NCBI GenBank assembly: GCA_963920575.1
Contig: OY986967.1
Coordinates: 27,481,137-27,545,136 of the forward strand
Source of the DNA: Narthecium ossifragum
Taxonomy: Eukaryota; Streptophyta; Magnoliopsida; Dioscoreales; Nartheciaceae
Direction of reading: 5' to 3'
DNA: 64,000 nucleotides
The notes beneath the pieces were generated by a model, which worked only from the letters and a program-made list of their open reading frames with translations, was not told the DNA's origin and did not search any database. The position numbers and the translations under genes are program-made. Below are positions 1 through 11,233 of the stretch, one piece after another. Positions within the stretch are counted from its first letter, which is position 1. The number at the start of each line of letters is the position of its first letter.

Positions 1-425
1 AACGCTGGGCCCAAGGGGTGCATTAAGGCCCAAGACTTAGGTAAGGGGAAGAAGGCCCATTTACCTCAAGCTATTATTTGGCAAGGGACTCTCCTCCGGA
101 GGCCCAAAACTCAATTAAGGGTAAGAATGCCTTGACTGAGAAGAAAGGGAAGGCCACCCAGGAGGACTTGGATACTGAGCATATGGATTTGGTCCAACGA
201 ATGGAGTCAGCTCTGTGCAATGACACGCAGACCATTGAGCCTCTCTTATGCATGGAGACCCTGGATGACGAGGAGGATGCTATCAGCTTGCTGGAAGAGG
301 AGGAACTGGAGGATGGTGAGTTTTGTGCTGATGCTATGACAGTGGACTGCGACAATCCGCTGAAGAAGATGCGGCATTGTTTTGAACCGGTCGAGCAACC
401 GGGTAGTACTGCTATACCTGAATGA
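1..425 (+). CDS. L1 ORF1 (gag-like) C-terminal tail, partial
   Basis: Only the carboxyl end of ORF1 is visible. From base 1 one frame reads a GPKGC...KAQDLGKGKK-like stretch that resembles the linker after the zinc knuckle of plant L1 ORF1 proteins. The reading then appears to move to another frame, open from about 45 to 425, which encodes an acidic tail (DDEED, EEEELEDGEF) ending in TGA at 423-425. The shift suggests a small indel between about 45 and 118. There is no zinc knuckle or RRM in the part shown. The stop overlaps the next start as ATGA. Function in RNA binding is inferred from position only. Confidence 0.6.
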
Positions 426-1399
426 AGCTCCTTATATGGAACTGCAGGGGGGCAGGCCCTGAGAGGGTAGTGGAATCCTGTCGCTGGCTGATGAAGGCGC
501 ATTCACCGGCTGCTATCTTCCTTGTTGACACTTTGGTGACTGATCTCAAACGTCAATGGATAAGCAGGAAGCTGGGTCCAGATTGGAGCTCTTACTTAAT
601 TCCTTCAGTTGGTAGGCGTGGTGGCATTTTCGCCGCGTGGAGGTGTGATGTCGGAAGGGTATCTATGATGCATATGTCCGTTCAGGCGATGCATGGGATT
701 TTCAGTACCAAGGAGTATGGGCATTTTGCTATTTCCGTCGTTTATGGAGCTCGCAACGCTCAAGACCGCAGGGAACTTTGGGAATACTTGGCCCGATTCA
801 ACACGATGGACCTTCCCCATCTTATCGTTGGAGACTTCAATGTAATACTCTCAGCTGAGGAGAAATCGGGGGGCCGGCCATTCGTCTTTGATCAATCAGA
901 ACGTGACTTCCTGACCTTCATTTGCTCAAATGACTTACTGGATCTCGGATTCCAAGGGCAACAATTCACTTGGTCCAATAATCAAGGAGCGGTGTCCAAG
1001 ATCCTTGAACGGCTAGACAGGGCGTTGGGTAATAGGCTTTGGAAAGATAAGTTCCCTTCTACCATTGTCAGGCATTTGGCGAGGGTGTCTTCTGATCATT
1101 CCCCACTCCTAATCTCCCTGATGGGCTCAACTCCTAGAGAGGGTCCTGCAATATTTAGGATGGAGCACCATTGGATGAAGGTGAAGGCTTTCAAGCAGCT
1201 TCTTGCTAGTGAATGGCAAATACCGCGGCACGGCTCAAAGCAACATATCTTCTACTCCAGGATGCTAGCTATCAAGCGAACTGTCAAGTTCTGGGATAGG
1301 AAAGCCTCTACTGAAGATATATTCGGGCATGGTAAGAGACTGGAGGAATGTCTACAGAATCTATATAAGTTAGAGGAGGAGGCAGGCTTTCTGAAATAA
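422..1399 (+). CDS. L1 ORF2 N-terminal part: endonuclease
   Basis: This 325-residue frame starts with the LIWNCRGAG motif typical of plant L1 endonucleases and continues through GDFNVIL (metal and phosphate binding), the LGFQGQQFTWSN block, RLDRALGN, and the catalytic SSDHSP motif near residues 223-228. It would nick the target DNA to prime reverse transcription. The ATG at 422 overlaps the ORF1 stop (ATGA). The frame ends at TAA 1397-1399 just after the endonuclease domain, where plant L1 elements normally continue into the reverse transcriptase, so the frame is broken or recoded here. Confidence 0.9.
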   Translation: MKLLIWNCRGAGPERVVESCRWLMKAHSPAAIFLVDTLVTDLKRQWISRKLGPDWSSYLIPSVGRRGGIFAAWRCDVGRVSMMHMSVQAMHGIFSTKEYGHFAISVVYGARNAQDRRELWEYLARFNTMDLPHLIVGDFNVILSAEEKSGGRPFVFDQSERDFLTFICSNDLLDLGFQGQQFTWSNNQGAVSKILERLDRALGNRLWKDKFPSTIVRHLARVSSDHSPLLISLMGSTPREGPAIFRMEHHWMKVKAFKQLLASEWQIPRHGSKQHIFYSRMLAIKRTVKFWDRKASTEDIFGHGKRLEECLQNLYKLEEEAGFLK

Positions 1400-4300
1400 T
1401 GGAGCAGCAGATGAGAGGACTTGAGAAGCAATGGGCAGAGGTCATATCTAAACAAGAGACCAGGGCTTTGCAAAGAGTTAGGAAGGTCTGGCTGCGTTGT
1501 GGTGATAGGAACTCTGCATTCTTCCACCGCTTGGTTGCAAGTAGGGCATGCAGGTCTCGGGTTCGGGAGATTGAGGACGGCGATGGGCAGCTTGTCATTG
1601 ACCAGAAGCAGATTGGCGAGGTATTCGTTCGGCATTATTCAGACCTTTGGTCCGAGAATGAGTCATATCCACTCCTCCACCTTCCGGACCTGCCAACAGT
1701 TGATCCAGACATGGCGAGATGGTTAGAGGAGGAAGTTACCACCGCAGAGATTAAAGATGCAGTCTTTAGCATGAGAAGAAGCAAATGCCCTGGGCCAGAC
1801 GGCATCCCTGTGGACTTCTATGTTATGCACTGGGACATTGTGGGCAACGACTTTGTGGGGGTTGTACAGGACTTCTTCCGGTCTAGTCAGCTTCCCTCGA
1901 GTTGGAATGAGACCTTTATCTCTTTCATACCAAAATGTAGATTTTCGAGGAAAGTTAAGGACTATAGGCCTATAAGTCTATGCAATGTGGGCTATAAAGT
2001 AATCACCACTATTCTTGTTAGGCGGATGAAGCTAGTGCTTGATGGGCTAATTGGGATCGAACAATCAGCATTCCTATCTGGGAGGAGTATTCATGACAAC
2101 ATCGATGCGGCTAAGGAGATAATGCACTCCATGCATATAGCTCCTAAGTCCAAGGGTTTGATGGTGCTCAAAGTCGACCTCAAGGCAGCTTTTGATAGAG
2201 TACGTTGGAGTCTATTAATGAAGGCATTGACAAGCATGGGATTCCCTCCAAAATGGATCTCCTGGATCATGGCTTGTATTGGCAGTCCTCGGTTTTCTTT
2301 TATTATCAATGGCAGTCTACATGGTAGAGTCTTCTCGAAGTGTGGCATCCGTCAGGGAGATTCACTCTCGCCATATCTTTTTCTCGTGGTGCAAGAAGTC
2401 CTATCGAGAATCTTGAAGGATCCGTCCTCTAAGCTTGAAGGGTTAAGCTTTAATGGCTCTAATTTTAACCTATCTCATCTTCTCTATGCAGATGATTGCT
2501 TGATTTTTACAAAGGCTACGTGCTTGGAAGCTCGGAGGCTTAAGCAGAAGCTTCTCTTCTTCAAAGCCTTGTCCGGGTTGGATATGAATGTTGCTAAATC
2601 AAGTGTACGTTTTTCACCCAAAATTCCGGAGGAAAGAAGGTGGACCATTTGTCAAATCCTTGGTCTTCAAGAAGCTACTGGCACATGGATGTATCTTGGG
2701 ACCCCTCTCAGTGTTGGGAAGCTTAATGTTGCTGACTTCTCCCCTGTTTTAGATAAGATGGTTAGCAAAGTGATCTCCTGGCAAGGTAAACTAATCTCAG
2801 ACCCTGGTAGGGTGACGCTTCTGAAGTCGGTCCTCCAAGCCATCCCCGCCTTCGTCATGTCGACTACTCACATACCAGCCGCTGTCGTTGATAGAATGGA
2901 ACGCATATGCAAAGAGTTTCTATGGCGAGGGAAGCACTCTGGATTTCATGTCGTGGCTTGGGAAAAGGTTTGCTCACCCAAGGAACATGGTGGACTAGGA
3001 CTGAGAAGATTCTCTATTTGGCAGGAAGCACTAAAGATGAGGAGAATGTCGGCGTTCTTGGAGGCGGAAGGCAATGTCTGGACCGAGTTAGCTAGAGCCA
3101 AATACCAATGGAAGGGTGTGCTACCTTCCCAAAGGGATCCGGGGTTGCATTCCTTGCATTGGAGATATCTCTGTAGGGCAGCGGACAGCTTGAGGAGGGG
3201 TTTGGTTTGGTCTCCAGGGGTGCAGACTAGGCTTGACGTCCTCCACGATGCTTGGCTTTTAGAGGAGGCTTTGAGCAGGTGCCCAATTGCCATCAATGTG
3301 AACGCCATCCAAGATAATATGGTGGTTGGGGACTTGTTAAATGATGCTGGTTGGAACAGAGTTCTCTTAAATGAAATTTATGATCATAGCATGGTTGAGC
3401 TCATCTCTGCTATCCACCTGCGACGACATGATGTTTGGCGATGGGCTTTTAACACCTCTGGAAAGATAACGACTGCCTCTACATATTTATTGCTGATGCA
3501 GGATGCTGTTGTGTTTGGTGTGGGCAAGGAGGACCGGTGGGAAGGAGTATGGCGTGTTCCGGCCGGACCTCGAGTGCTACACTTTCTTTGGAGGGCTCTC
3601 CATGGGAGACTTCCAGTCCGGAGCTTTCTTTGGAGGTTTTGCGCCGCCTATGACGAGGATTGTCCTAGGTGTGATGGTATGTCTGAGACCATTGAACATG
3701 CTACATTGGGATGCTCTTTTGCTGCCAAGGTATTAGATCTGGTGCTCGTAGAAGAAGGTTTGGCTTGGGCTGCGGCTATGACTGTTGATGAACTGATGGA
3801 TGGGTTGCTTGGTACCTCTTCTTGCAAATTCCCCAGAGAACTTAAGTGTTTTATTGCCTACACTATGTGGCTCATCTGGAAGGACAGAAACCTTATTGTC
3901 CATGGTGGGAGTGGTGAAAGTGCCGCTGCTATTGCATGTAGGGTACGTCGACAGGCCAAAGAATTCCTCACCCAACGTGACCAACGAAAACTTGAGGCGC
4001 AAGGGGTGGCTCAAACGGAGGAGCAAATGTGGGTTGTGCAAACGGACGCGGCTATTGACACAGGCTCGAGAGCAGCTATTGGCATCGTCGGTATGATGGG
4101 CCGTGGGAATCTGGTTTGGGCATCAGGGAAGACAACTCAGGTTGGGACAGTGTTACAGGGAGAACTGGAGAGCATTGCTATGGCACTCAAGGAGGCAAGG
4201 ACGCGCGGGATCAAGCATCTTTTGGTGGAGTCAGATTCAATGGAGGCTGTGCAAATCATCAACGGATTCAAATCATGGTCGTCGGATGTACTGCAACTTG

Positions 4301-4470
4301 CTAGAGAAATATGGTCTTACGCCTTGGATTTTTCTTCGATCTTGTTTTCTCACGTGCCAAGATCATGCAACGTACGTGCGGATAGTATTGCCCGCTTCTG
4401 TAAGCGTGCTGGGACAGGCTTCTCCTGGCTCAGTGGTGATGGCGTGGAGGTTTTGGATTTACTCATGTAA
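1399..4470 (+). CDS. L1 ORF2 C-terminal part: reverse transcriptase and RNase H
   Basis: A 1023-residue frame. Conserved L1 RT blocks appear in order: CPGPDGIPVDFY, DYRPISLCNVGYK, QSAFLSGRSI, KVDLKAAFDRV, GIRQGDSLSPYLF and the catalytic LLYADDCLIF (YADD at residues 363-366). A thumb region follows, then the zf-RVT segment with RVLHFLWRALHGRLP and CPRCDG. The C-terminus is an RNase H domain with candidate acidic residues in QTDAA (Asp883), GELES, VESDS and VRADS. Its ATG (1399-1401) overlaps the previous TAA as TAATG. Family knowledge says this protein should be fused to the endonuclease, so a one-base change at about 1385-1397 is the simplest explanation; translational reinitiation is the alternative. 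Confidence 0.93.
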   Translation: MEQQMRGLEKQWAEVISKQETRALQRVRKVWLRCGDRNSAFFHRLVASRACRSRVREIEDGDGQLVIDQKQIGEVFVRHYSDLWSENESYPLLHLPDLPTVDPDMARWLEEEVTTAEIKDAVFSMRRSKCPGPDGIPVDFYVMHWDIVGNDFVGVVQDFFRSSQLPSSWNETFISFIPKCRFSRKVKDYRPISLCNVGYKVITTILVRRMKLVLDGLIGIEQSAFLSGRSIHDNIDAAKEIMHSMHIAPKSKGLMVLKVDLKAAFDRVRWSLLMKALTSMGFPPKWISWIMACIGSPRFSFIINGSLHGRVFSKCGIRQGDSLSPYLFLVVQEVLSRILKDPSSKLEGLSFNGSNFNLSHLLYADDCLIFTKATCLEARRLKQKLLFFKALSGLDMNVAKSSVRFSPKIPEERRWTICQILGLQEATGTWMYLGTPLSVGKLNVADFSPVLDKMVSKVISWQGKLISDPGRVTLLKSVLQAIPAFVMSTTHIPAAVVDRMERICKEFLWRGKHSGFHVVAWEKVCSPKEHGGLGLRRFSIWQEALKMRRMSAFLEAEGNVWTELARAKYQWKGVLPSQRDPGLHSLHWRYLCRAADSLRRGLVWSPGVQTRLDVLHDAWLLEEALSRCPIAINVNAIQDNMVVGDLLNDAGWNRVLLNEIYDHSMVELISAIHLRRHDVWRWAFNTSGKITTASTYLLLMQDAVVFGVGKEDRWEGVWRVPAGPRVLHFLWRALHGRLPVRSFLWRFCAAYDEDCPRCDGMSETIEHATLGCSFAAKVLDLVLVEEGLAWAAAMTVDELMDGLLGTSSCKFPRELKCFIAYTMWLIWKDRNLIVHGGSGESAAAIACRVRRQAKEFLTQRDQRKLEAQGVAQTEEQMWVVQTDAAIDTGSRAAIGIVGMMGRGNLVWASGKTTQVGTVLQGELESIAMALKEARTRGIKHLLVESDSMEAVQIINGFKSWSSDVLQLAREIWSYALDFSSILFSHVPRSCNVRADSIARFCKRAGTGFSWLSGDGVEVLDLLM

Positions 4471-4509
4471 TCTGTAACTAGCCTAATGGCTGATATCATC
4501 AAAAAAAAA

Positions 4510-4932
4510 TGATATTAAATATATCCAAACCCCATATCCTGACTGGATCGGGTTAGAGGGTTTCGGAGCCCCAATAACACCTTCTGGTCGTTCGGTTGGG
4601 CGGCTCCGTCGTGAGCCGGGCTGAGCAAAGCTGGGCCTGCTCAAGAGTGCGAGCTTCGTCGAGCAGGGGAGCACGTTAACTATCTGACTTCCGCGGATCA
4701 GGACCAATCAAACCTTGGGATCCTCGCCTCGCCCGCTCTTCTCCTCCACGAGTCTCCACTGTCTTCCCTCGCGATCGACTCCGTAATTAGGTTTCCAAAT
4801 GTCCCATTCCCACCTCGATACTGTCGGAATCCCGCCGGGGCAATGAGATCCGGCGATCCGTAGCATTTCTTGGGCGGCGACGGCGGTGGATCTAGAGTTT
4901 GCACGACGGGCGTGGAGGAGAGGGAGTAGAGG
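4510..4932 (+). promoter_or_regulatory. Promoter and leader of AUG5, next to the L1 3' end
   Basis: The 0.4 kb between the L1 poly-A and the AUG5 start codon. It is GC-rich near the gene and contains no open frame that I trust on the plus strand. I see no convincing TATA box. If the AUG5 promoter extended further upstream before the L1 inserted, the element has separated it. Transcript mapping would place the start site. Confidence 0.4.
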
Positions 4933-7900
4933 ATGCAGGGGACAGGGGGAGGGTCTCCGAGGCCGGAGGCGATACTTGAGTGGCTACAGAAGGAAATGGG
5001 GTACCCGGGGCCGCTTCCCACTGCGGAACAGCTGAGAAAGGTGTGCCGGGGTAACATGGTGCCGGTGTGGGGGTTCCTGCTCCAGCGCGTGCGGTCGGAG
5101 CGCACAGTGGGGACGGTGCGGCGCAATATGATGGTCCATGGTGTTGTGCCGTCAATGGCGGTGGCCGGGAGGAGGAGGGAGAGGGGTAGAGTGGAGGAGG
5201 GGGAGACGCGGGAGGCGGCGGTGAGGGAGAGGGATCTGGCGGAGGAGGAGGTGGAGAGGCTGCGGAGCGTGGCGAAAAGGCAGCGTAGGGACCTCAAAGC
5301 GAGGATGGTCGAGGTCGCTCGGGATGAGTCAGAGAGGAAGAGGATGCTCGAAGAGAGAGCCAATGCTAGGCGAGTATTTCCCATTTCTGAGTAAAAAATT
5401 ATAAGCGTTTCTAAAATCTTGCGATTACTTTGAAAGAAGGCTTAAGCTTTAGTTCAGTACTCTGCACATTCTCCACTACAAATATGATTAGAGTTACACG
5501 GTGGATTTCTTGAATAGTACCTGATTACCTTGTCAGGAAGTAAGATAGTCTGTAAATATGAGTAAAACCAGCAAAATTCGTGCCATTGGAACTATAGGCC
5601 TATAATAGAGTCAATAAAGAAGAGCATTTGACAAACTATTTGATGGGTTTGTCTGGAACAAGGACACTTAAAATCATCATACAAAGGACAATATACATCG
5701 CATCCTAGTCTTCAGATACCGAGAGAAGATGACTGATTATTAAGACGCTCCAAATATTTGCCCACATTGTGTTTGATGTATAATTGAGGCTGCTGTGCAG
5801 TGATTATATCAGCTGTGAGTTGTGGGAATTCACTCTCGATGCCTTGTATGGCCGTTTCTAGCGTGTCCCTGAATTCTTGTCTTTTAGAACAAATCAGTAG
5901 TTGTTTGTTAAGGCTGTTGACTGGTACATAATTTTTGTCAAATGACAGCTTCCTGTTCATGGAGCTCCATACAGTAATCATTTTCTAACTGCATATCCCA
6001 TTATGGCTTGCATTTGTTGATTTTATTGTCCTTTAACATATTAGGCACAAGCAGGTTATGCTGGAGGCATATGATCAGCAATGTGATGAAGCAGCTAAAA
6101 TATTTGCCGAGTATCAGAAACGTCTACATCATTACGTTAATGAAGCAAGAGATGTTAGGAGGTCATTCTCAGGCGGCGCTAATGAATTAGTTGATGATCT
6201 CCACTCCCTTTCCCTTGGCGATAAAGAAGCTATTTATTCAACTGTCAAGGGCAACAGGTCCGCAGATGATGTGGTTCTCATGGAAACCTCGCAAGAGAAA
6301 AACATTCGCAATGCATGTGAAACTCTTGCAGCGCATATGATTGAAAAGGTGCACAGTTCTTTCCCAGCATATGAAGGGAGTGGAATAAACTCAAATGCAC
6401 AGTTAGATGCTGCAAAAATAAGTATGGACATTAATGGCGAAATACCTGAGGATGTTAAAGTTGTAGCAGCAGCGGCGCTCAGAAATCCTTCTGTTCTACT
6501 TCTGTCAATCACATTGTACAATTCACGGGTTAATGCCCTCATTCACAGGGAAATAGAAAAGATTGACATCAGAGCTGATGCAGAACTGTTAAGGTAGTTC
6601 TGTTAAAGAACCTTGCTTTTCAATGCTTCATGTTTTTCGCTTTATTACACAGTCTGGTCTGTTAATACAAGCTAACAAGTGTTCACTGCTTTTCTACAAT
6701 TAGATATAAATTCGAAAATGATAAATTAATAGATGTCGCTGCCTCTCCTGATGCAAGTTCTCCGTTGCCATACCAAGTATGTGGTAATGGGAAGACTGGA
6801 TCAGATATGTCCACGAAAGGAACTTATAACCAGCTTCTTGAGAGACAGGTTTGTCTTGTTTGATTTCTCAAAAACTTTTTCCTCTGCTTCTTGTTTGATT
6901 TTAATCCTGCTGGGAATTTTTTTGGTATGTTTTCTTGCAGAAAGCACATGTCCAACAGTTTGTTGCCACTGAAGAGGCACTGAACAAAGCTGCTGAAGCT
7001 AAAAACTTAAGCCAAAGGCTCGTAGAGCGCCTAGAGGGAAGCAGTGAAGCAGTTACATCTCAGACACTTGCTGCTGGAGGCACCTCACAGAACCTAGCCA
7101 ATGTCAAACATTTTGAGGTACTAAAAAGTTTGGCTAGTAGTATTTGTGAGATAGGTTGTGTTGTGAATTGCAATCCTGTCTGCTTCATCTTAAACTTTCG
7201 TGTGGAGTTTCACATATTTGCTCCACTAAGAGCGCATTAGTGATCGTAATTGCTACTGTATTCGTCAAATTAAGTATGTAGCATTAAGAGCGCTGGTGTC
7301 TTGTGAATATGCCGTTTCGTGTAGAACTTGATAAAATCAACTTTAATCAAGTTAGCTAATTATCTGGCAAACAAAGTTTAGACATAAAGTGTCGCTTGCC
7401 TCTTGCATCTTTCCTCAATGTATTTGAAGTTTCCAAGTGCAGCATATAGTTGTTGGCCTAGAGATTTTATACTTCAATTCTGTAGCTTTATCAAATAAAA
7501 AAACATACAGGTTCAGTCCTGTTTTGGCTGTCAGTATGTTTGTAAGAGTCAAACCTTTGCCAGAAAAATTCTCATGTGTTTCAATTACCACTAGGGTCGG
7601 TGGCAAAGAAGCATTGATGAAATGACAAAGATAAGAGAAGTTGCAGTTTCTTGTGTGTGAGGTAGTCAACCTGTTTTGTGAAATAGAAGAGTTGAAACCA
7701 AAACAGGATCCATTGTTCCTCTCTAATGTTCACAATATTTTGGACTCTACAACATTACCTATTTACCTTGGTAGAATATAGCAATCGCAAAACATGTGAA
7801 ATTATTTTACCGTTGAATCATGTATCCCAAATGGAAAATTGCTATTGTATTGTCATTTTTCATGCCAAGATATGTGGCAGCATCAAGTACTGTACTAGAT

Positions 7901-10900
7901 CTTAGTGCTTTATGCCTGTCACTAGTGTTTTATGGCTGTTTTTTAAGTCAAAACCTGCCAATTTTGTGTTTCTGACTATCATTTTAACTGAGACCCAAAG
8001 AGGAAACAAATTACTTTCTGACACTTGATCCTATAATGGTTTCCAACTGGCAATTCCTGGGATTATTGGGTGCATGTTTTGGTCCTGGCCTGCATTTCCT
8101 TTTTCCAGAATAAGTTTGTGTTCTGTTTGCTGTGAAGTATTACTTGTATATCAGCAACATTATCATGTAATTTGATTAACATTCTGAAGATGCTCATTCT
8201 TGTTTTGTTACAGTTAGATGTCTGGGCTAAGGAGAGAGAAGTTGCTGGCTTAAGGGCTAGCTTGAATACATTGTCATCTGAGGTGCTCCGCTTAAACAAG
8301 TTGTGCAGAGAATGGAAAGAAGCAGAAGAATCTCTAAGAATGAAGTGGAAAAAGATCGAAGAGTTCAATGCTCGGAGATCAGAATTGGAGACCATTTATA
8401 CAGCTCTGCTTCATGCAAACATGGTGATGTAGCTTTTGTATTTTTCTTCTCCTTTTTGCTTTGTCTGATAGTTGGATGATATCCTTCGCATTCATGTGCA
8501 GTTCTGTTACTGGAACAATGATACACAATACTAGAAGGGAAGGCGTAAACTCCCTTGAATTATTAAGTGCTTTTGTTTTCTAGTATCAAACAACAAGTGT
8601 TTTGTCAACTTCCATTCATTGTGTACTGTGCTGTAAAACCTCTAATGTGGGTATAGATTCAACAGGCTTGTTCTTGATGACAGTTTTCTTGGGTTCTTAG
8701 ACTCTTATGCATAAAGTATTTAGTACTTTTTCCATGTCATTATTTTCAATTAAGCTTCTATTGACAATCAAGATTTTTGCTGGTTATACTAAACCTTGGT
8801 GGCCAAGATTGGTCCTTTCATGTTGCAAAGATGTTGACTGTACTCCAATTGCTGTAGGATGCCTCGGCATTCTGGGAACAGCAGCCATTAGCTGCACGAG
8901 AATATGCTGGCCAGACTATAGTTCCGGCATGCAGGGTTCTGGTGGAAATCTCGACTAGCGCTAAGGATCTCATGGAGAAAGAAGTCTCTGCCTTTTACCA
9001 AAGTCTGGATAATAGCGTATATATGTTGCCAGCAACTCCACAGGTTTGTAATTTCAGAAATGGTTATATGGATAAAGCCCTCGGTCATGGTGTATGCTTG
9101 GTGGATTTTGCGCATAGCTTGAACTTTACTTCTATGAAGCAAGTAGATTCAATTGCCTGATTTTGACTCATAAGAATGCCCATGGATGGTAATCTTTGAA
9201 TGCTCTTGAACTGTATTTACACTATTTTCTTATCAGAAGCAATTTGGAAAATCATTGAGCCAAAACTTGAATGACATGAGATATTTCAGTAATTTGGTGC
9301 TTTGTTTTACTCTTCATATTTTACAGGCTCTTTTGGAGTCTATGAGTGTCAATGGTGCTACTGGTCCAGAAGCTCTTGCTGCTGCTGAAAAGAATGCTGC
9401 TTTATTGACAGCGAGGGCTGGTGCTAGAGATCCTTCTGCAATTCCTTCCATTTGTCGTATTTCTGCTGCTCTCCAGTCTCATGCTGGTAAGCTGTCATGC
9501 ACTGACCTTGGTGCTCTGATATTATTAACTTATACAACGAATTCTCTTCATTCTGTATGGAGTTGGGTCACTCCCTTGATTTAACAGGTTGTCAATATTG
9601 TATCACTATTGTCATAAGGTGACACTAGTTTCACATGAAGTACATAGAATTTGCAGACCTATCTTTTCCTTGTAGAAAACTTTGGGGCGCTGCAGAAAAT
9701 GCTATCCTTGTGCTTAAATATAACTGGACTCAATTGATTGTTGTAGTATGGCATATCCCTTGTTGGATTGGATGGTCTTCATACCAAAAGTTTGTGATCA
9801 TTTGATGCCCGACTATTCCTCTCTGCAATTTAGACAATCATTTGAGTAGTAAATCACCTTGCAGACAATGGTTATGTGTAGTTGTGTACTGGCTATGTGT
9901 ATATCTCATTCTGCAATGCCTGCTTTCCATTAGAGAGTTACTGATGTTAACTTGTTTCGGAGTCGATCTCATCCTTTTCTCATTACTGTGCTTCTAATGA
10001 ATGTACTTTTTCCTTAGTAGCAGAAAGTTCAGATACTGGCCTAGCATCAGTTTTGGAGTCATTGGAATTCTGTTTCAAATCTCGAGGTTCTGAAGCTAGC
10101 ATATTGGAGGATCTGGAGAAGGCAATCAATATGGTTCATGTACGCCGGGACCTGGTTGGGAATGATCGTGCTCTGGTCAACCATGCCAATCGTGTCCGAC
10201 AAGAATATGATAGGTAAGTCAACTTCCAAAAGTTGTGTTGCATTCCATTTACTGGGGACAAATATATAACAGAAGCATCCTGCATAAAGCACGAGGATAG
10301 ATTTCCGATTTGAGACTGGGACTGGAACGTTTGACATTTAGAAGTTTTATGTAGTGCTGATTGAGAATCATAGTTCTGAGCACAAAAGTTTTAATTATAA
10401 TCTTCTTCACTCAGTCTTCTTTTAGTTTTCTAGTGCAAATGTTCCATTTTTGGAACCTGATTGACAAGAATAGGCCCACCCTGTTTCTTTCCAGCTTGCA
10501 ATCTGCTCCTATCTATTCTGTTATGTGGGTTTTGGAGCAGTAAGCAGCTTGTTATGAATGGGCGATCATTGGCCTGGGACATTTTGTTAGTTTGTCTTGG
10601 CTCTAGGGATAATCCAGGCAAGATTATTAGATAATTTGTATCGATTATGTCTTGAGACTGTATAAGGCTGTCAAAGATAGAGTAAAAAGAAAGCTGGGGA
10701 TGAAATGGCGAAACTCGGAGTTTTTCTTGATGTCTTCGAGATTTTCAGCTTCTGAAGTTATAAGTTCCTCCTTTGTGCATTATGTTATTGTGAAATATAC
10801 TTCAGACTTTTTTTTGGTTTAGTTGCTGATTGTTCTAGGACTATGTAATTATGCAGGGTGGTTAGTTATTGTTTGAAGCGGGATGCTGAACAAGAGAAAG

Positions 10901-11233
10901 TCGTTACAGAAAGATGGTTGCCTGAATTGAGGAATGGTGTGTTGGATGCCCAAAGAGATTTGGACGATTGCCAACGTGTTCGGGGTCTGGTAAGATCTTA
11001 AAAACGCATCTGATTACTTTGAATCGAAAGCCAGTGAGAAGTTGTCCATGCTGCATATAGACCTTGTCAGATTCTTAATTTGTTCGATTTTCCATGAGCA
11101 GGTTGATGAATGGTGGGAGCAACCGGCTGCAACAGCTGTTGACTGGGTTGCTGTTGATGGGCAGAATGTGGGTGCTTGGCTCAATCATGTCAAGCAGCTG
11201 CAGATGGCATTCTATGACCAAGAACTCTTATGA
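4933..11233 (+). CDS. AUG5: AUGMIN subunit 5 (HAUS5-like), 10 exons
   Basis: Subunit of the augmin complex, which recruits gamma-tubulin to existing microtubules for branching nucleation in spindle, phragmoplast and cortical arrays. Exons: 4933-5369, 6045-6593, 6704-6848, 6941-7117, 8214-8423, 8858-9043, 9327-9486, 10018-10213, 10857-10989, 11102-11233; 2325 nt, 774 residues, with all phases consistent. Recognisable plant AUG5 blocks include [13 protein letters not shown], the CRGNMVPVW motif, [71 protein letters not shown], and the end [18 protein letters not shown]. Much of it is predicted coiled coil. Intron 1 appears to be GC-AG, and exon 8 has three tandem acceptors. The start is the first ATG and gives the conserved N-terminus. 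Confidence 0.95.

Larger units (their letters stand above)
1..4509 (+). mobile_element. Plant L1-type LINE retrotransposon, 5' end outside window
   Basis: A non-LTR retrotransposon that covers the window start. It carries the end of ORF1, then an apurinic-like endonuclease, a reverse transcriptase with YADD, a zf-RVT Cys/His segment and an RNase H domain, in the order typical of plant L1 elements. It ends 30 bases after the last stop codon in a nine-A tail (4501-4509). The only disabling changes I see are a frameshift in the ORF1 tail and one frame change at the endonuclease/RT junction, so the copy looks young. No LTRs are present. The target-site duplication cannot be tested because the 5' end is not in the window. 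It lies in the same orientation as, and about 420 bp upstream of, AUG5. Confidence 0.93.

Noticed and set aside
74..502. Minus-strand frame with a long Ser run across the L1 ORF1 tail
   Set aside because: It is the antisense of the acidic ORF1 tail (GAG/GAC codons read as Ser-rich) and has no features of its own.
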